Below are positions 60,995 through 64,000 of a stretch of DNA of 64,000 nucleotides, in pieces (position 1 is the first letter of the stretch; every line of letters begins with the position of its first letter). Source of the stretch: Phorcus lineatus (taxonomy: Eukaryota > Mollusca > Gastropoda > Trochida > Trochidae); contig OV121092.1 of the NCBI GenBank assembly GCA_921293015.1, positions 28,195,264 to 28,259,263 of the forward strand, in the 5' to 3' direction. A program made the position numbers and the translations under genes. The notes under the pieces are model-generated. The model ran no database searches. It was not told where the DNA came from and saw only the letters and a program-made list of their open reading frames with translations.

Positions 60995-61108
60995 GGAGCG
61001 GGATAGCGCAGTGGTTAGCGCTTAAGCTTCGCTAGTTCCAGCCAATGCTCGCGGTTTTACCGCATAGCCACAGTGATGTTGCCGGCCTTCTCCCTGCAAT
61101 AAAACTAC
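60995..61108 (+). mobile_element. SINE-A, internally deleted
   Basis: Head GGAGCGGGATAGCGCAGTGG (A box intact) jumps to TTCGCTAGTTCCAGCC and continues CGCATAGCCACAGTGATG and CTCCCTGCAATAAAACTA. The B box, central body and tail are missing. Confidence 0.85.
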
Positions 61109-61109
61109 C

Positions 61110-62326
61110 TACTATTGTAGCTTTGCCCAAACTGCACTTATTTTCAATACTTCATAAATAAAACACCACACTTTTCTCATATATTCAAAAATGTCTTTTT
61201 AACGCAATAAATTAGTCAGTGAATAAGCAGTTGTTGTACCAGGAGTAGTCAATTTATTTAAATTATCTTGTAAGTCATAGTGTATATTTTTCACAAATGA
61301 TCTTTGCCTTCAAAACCATGAAATGTGTTTCAATGCACATGTACATAATAACTTGTAACATGACCGTTAAATTCAGTGAAAAATTGCAGTCGGATCTTCT
61401 TTAAAAATATCTTTTCAAAGAAGTTGCTCGTGTCATAGAATACTACGCCAACCCGTGTTCTTTTTCGAGCACTTTCAAGGATACAGGGAAATCCCTTACG
61501 GAAAAACATTGCAGAACAAACAACCTGCCGAATTTAAGCAAAGTAAGCACTTTGTGCATGGAAGTTCTGGGTTCTGTCATAGAGATGCCATGATTCAGTC
61601 GCCACATAATATCACAGTGTTCTTTCAAGAAGTTTGCAGATTGATCAATTCTAGTTTTCTCGAAACATACCAAACTGACCCTGACTTTGCAAATGACAAC
61701 TTTTGAATTGGCGTCGCTGATTCCATCAAATCAGGCTTCTCCATTTCTTACCCAATAACTGCTCGAACATCATCTGTTGAAGACTGTTCATTCAACATCA
61801 TACGCCTGAAGAAGGGCCAGAAGGTTGAGAAAAAAAATAAAGAAGTTAACATCAATAGATCTGTTTTCCACTTTATGGTTCTTCACCTTAGACTCTCTTT
61901 AACCGCTTTTACATGAGTCCTATATTATCAGATTCACTTGTGTGTTATTTTAATAGAAGAGTGTATTTTTGTTGTACAGTCTTGGTGGTTATTCCATTTA
62001 GTATTTCTTCACTTTAGATTCCCTTTCTCCCCGGTCATCAACATAACCAAATTCTGTTTCTTGTTGCTAGAACAGGGGCTCAGATATGAAAAAAATCATT
62101 TCAATTTTGCATGACTCTGTATGACTCTGAGAAACACCAATAAATCCAGGTGTCAAACTGAATCGAAATGAATTTACATTGCAATAGGTACTACTAGAAG
62201 AAAAACTATAATTGGCACTCTCCTAAAATAATTTTTAAAATCGACATCTTCAACCTCTTGACTCAATATCTTATTGGACATGAACATTTCGACGGATAGA
62301 AAACAGAACAAATTTCAGTCGTTCTT
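61110..62326. other. No supported gene
   Basis: A short stretch near 61710 (TTGGCGTCGCTGATTCC) resembles the interior of the MITE at 62336 and may be an old fragment. Overlapping opposite frames at 61443-61706 have no motif or splice support. Confidence 0.35.
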
Positions 62327-62335
62327 AAGTCTGGT

Positions 62336-62783
62336 CATTCTCTCCCAACAGAGGTAGCTCCGTCATAAATTTCTATACAACCTCTGTCTTAATTCAAAGG
62401 TTTCTTGTGCACGAAATGTAGAACGCTGATTGGATGCATTCAAAGTTAGTTGTGCAATCAGCGACGCCGTTTCAAAAGTTATCATTCAAATCGCCTAAGT
62501 TATTTCCGTAAGCTTCCCAAAAGCTAAACTTTATTCGAATATGCACCTTGCACTTTGAGTCGTCTTTACAAAACACAAACGCCTCATTTTCCGACTGTTT
62601 CAATGCACAGGCCTGTGACATTAAATATGTTATTCGTTGTTTTCATTGGCTGAAATAAAGCCAGGTAGTTAAAGTTGCAATATTGTCCCGCTAGGAGAAG
62701 TGCCGGAAGACCGTGAAACCTTCGAATTAAGACAGAGGTTTTACAGAAATTTATGACAGAGCTACCTCTGTTGGGAGAGAATG
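62336..62783 (+). mobile_element. MITE with about 60-bp inverted ends and 9-bp target duplication
   Basis: A 448-bp non-coding element. Left end CATTCTCTCCCAACAGAGGT, AGCTCCGTCATAAATTTCTA, ACCTCTGTCTTAATTC and AAGGTTTC; the right end is its near-perfect inverse. It is flanked by AAGTCTGGT at 62327-62335 and 62784-62792. Long inverted repeats with 9-bp duplications are typical of Mutator-like (MULE) elements; hAT elements use 8 bp. Two older copies exist at 15495 and 54714. Confidence 0.92.
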
Positions 62784-62802
62784 AAGTCTGGTGTAATCGA
62801 TC

Positions 62803-62900
62803 CTTTCGATCTCTTTGTCATTGATCTGTCCACTCCCTTTTGAATGCTTGTTATCCACGTGATTAACAATTGAAATATTGTTCAAAAGTTGACAAAACTC
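62803..62900 (+). mobile_element. SINE-B 3' fragment, decayed
   Basis: TTGATCTGTCCACTCCCTTT, GAATGCTTGTTATCCACGTG, and AATTGAAATATTGTTCAAAA match the SINE-B 3' part; the tail is lost. Confidence 0.7.
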
Positions 62901-62904
62901 GGGT

Positions 62905-64000
62905 CATTCTGATTATTGTCACCAGAGTGATGGGCCGGTCCTATCTAAATCCATATGTTTACTAAACAACAATGAGACAAATTTATAAAAATTATTTTTT
63001 TATTGAATTTTCAAATGGCAAATAATGACAAGAATTTCAAAGATGCTTATGTAGTGTTGTGAAGTATCTGTTAAATTCCAGGACATTGTTAATAACTTAT
63101 TAATAACAAAGGGCAAACTGATTAACATTATATTCATGCTTTACAGACACACACCGTCATCCTTCTCCTTTCAATACATTTGGTACATATATCTTCAACA
63201 CATTCGCGTTCAGAATTAGATGCGTTTTCACAGAGAATTACATGAAGCAATTATAGACAGGGGAAGCACTTAGTGTTCTGAGAGAGCTACCAATTAGCTA
63301 ACTTCAACTGAGACATGTGTCGGCAGTTAAGTTATCTCAAGTTAGGAATCGTATCATATTCGACTCCTGGTACATTGAAAGTACTATACAGTGGTAATTT
63401 TCAGCATACAGAGACACGGACATGGAGAGATGGTGCCAAAAATATGCACCTCGCTTTAATGGTAAAGCTGGTTGGCTATTTGAAAGAACATACTTCACAA
63501 TGTTCCGTCATATATTAAGAGTTAATATTCATATTGTGACCTTGTTCAAGAATTGAAAGTACCAGGAAATAAAAGATAAACTAAAATGAGAGCATGTTAA
63601 TTTGCTGTCCACCAAACATCGTTAATTAAGTTTCATCTTTATTGAATTATTTTTTCTTATTTGGCCACTGTATTATTTGCTGAAAAATATTACTTGAGCA
63701 TATGCGTTTTTCACTTTTAACATGAAGAATTAAAACACTTATCATTTATCAATAAAACATAGATTACAGTACATTTTTCACCATGCACGGCTTTAAAAAT
63801 GAACCGATATTTCTTATTGCAAATATTTTGTAACTTAAATATTGATAGAACATCAATTGTATTATATTAACTGCACTGGCATAAACTGAGAAAAATGAAA
63901 ACTTGACACAGATTTTCTTGCACAAAAATGTTAATATTTGTTTTAAATCAATTATTGCATTCGTATGTTTTGCAAAGATCAATTGGGTATTATCAGAAGA
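62905..64000. other. No gene seen
   Basis: AT-rich end of the window. A 67-codon plus frame (63315-63518) lacks motif or splice support. Confidence 0.35.

Noticed and set aside
61443-61706. Two opposite-strand frames of 76 and 83 codons
   Set aside because: They shadow each other, and the sequence nearby resembles an old MITE fragment.

Overview
The window looks like AT-rich, repeat-dominated intergenic DNA from a marine mollusc, most probably a gastropod. This rests on spliceosomal-type introns, the absence of any long open frame, and many dispersed retroposons ending in the (CTCAC)n tail after a GCGGCGTTAAAC-type motif, which I associate with gastropod genomes (recalled knowledge, not a search). 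No complete recognisable host gene was found. The best coding evidence is short, splice-flanked exons, most of them inside or beside transposable elements.

Layout. 0-3 kb: an old duplication carrying a 64-bp minisatellite with a small retroposon tail inserted in it. 3.3-6.7 kb: a CAACGTTGAAA-rich element end, a three-exon gene fragment on the minus strand, and an internally deleted Tc1-like transposon. 9.3-10.7 kb: SINE copies. 11.0-15.0 kb: a ~4-kb element with CACTG ends, subterminal repeats and a candidate four-exon gene. 15.1-21.2 kb: nested SINEs and MITEs. 22.0-24.8 kb: a Harbinger/ISL2EU-like element with a broken spliced gene and a transposase C-terminus. 26.6-29.0 kb: a zinc-finger gene remnant split by a SINE. 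31-51 kb: diverged, same-orientation paralogous segments; one contains a TTAA-flanked 4.9-kb piggyBac-like insertion, and a second Tc1-like pseudogene lies between them. 56.4-56.9 kb: a perfectly phased 43-bp satellite. 57.4-58.8 kb: an LTR-like fossil with a 39-bp direct repeat. 62.3-62.8 kb: a MITE with long inverted repeats and 9-bp target duplications.

The elements work as a community. Two different non-autonomous retroposon families (called SINE-A and SINE-B here) and a short LINE-like 3' end share one 3' tail, which suggests a single reverse transcriptase moves all three. Clean target duplications (11-13 bp) give a relative order of insertion: SINE-B into a MITE, SINE-B into a zinc-finger gene, a LINE tail into a satellite unit, and the piggyBac-like element into an older duplicated segment. 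All family names come from motif reading by eye; no database search was possible.
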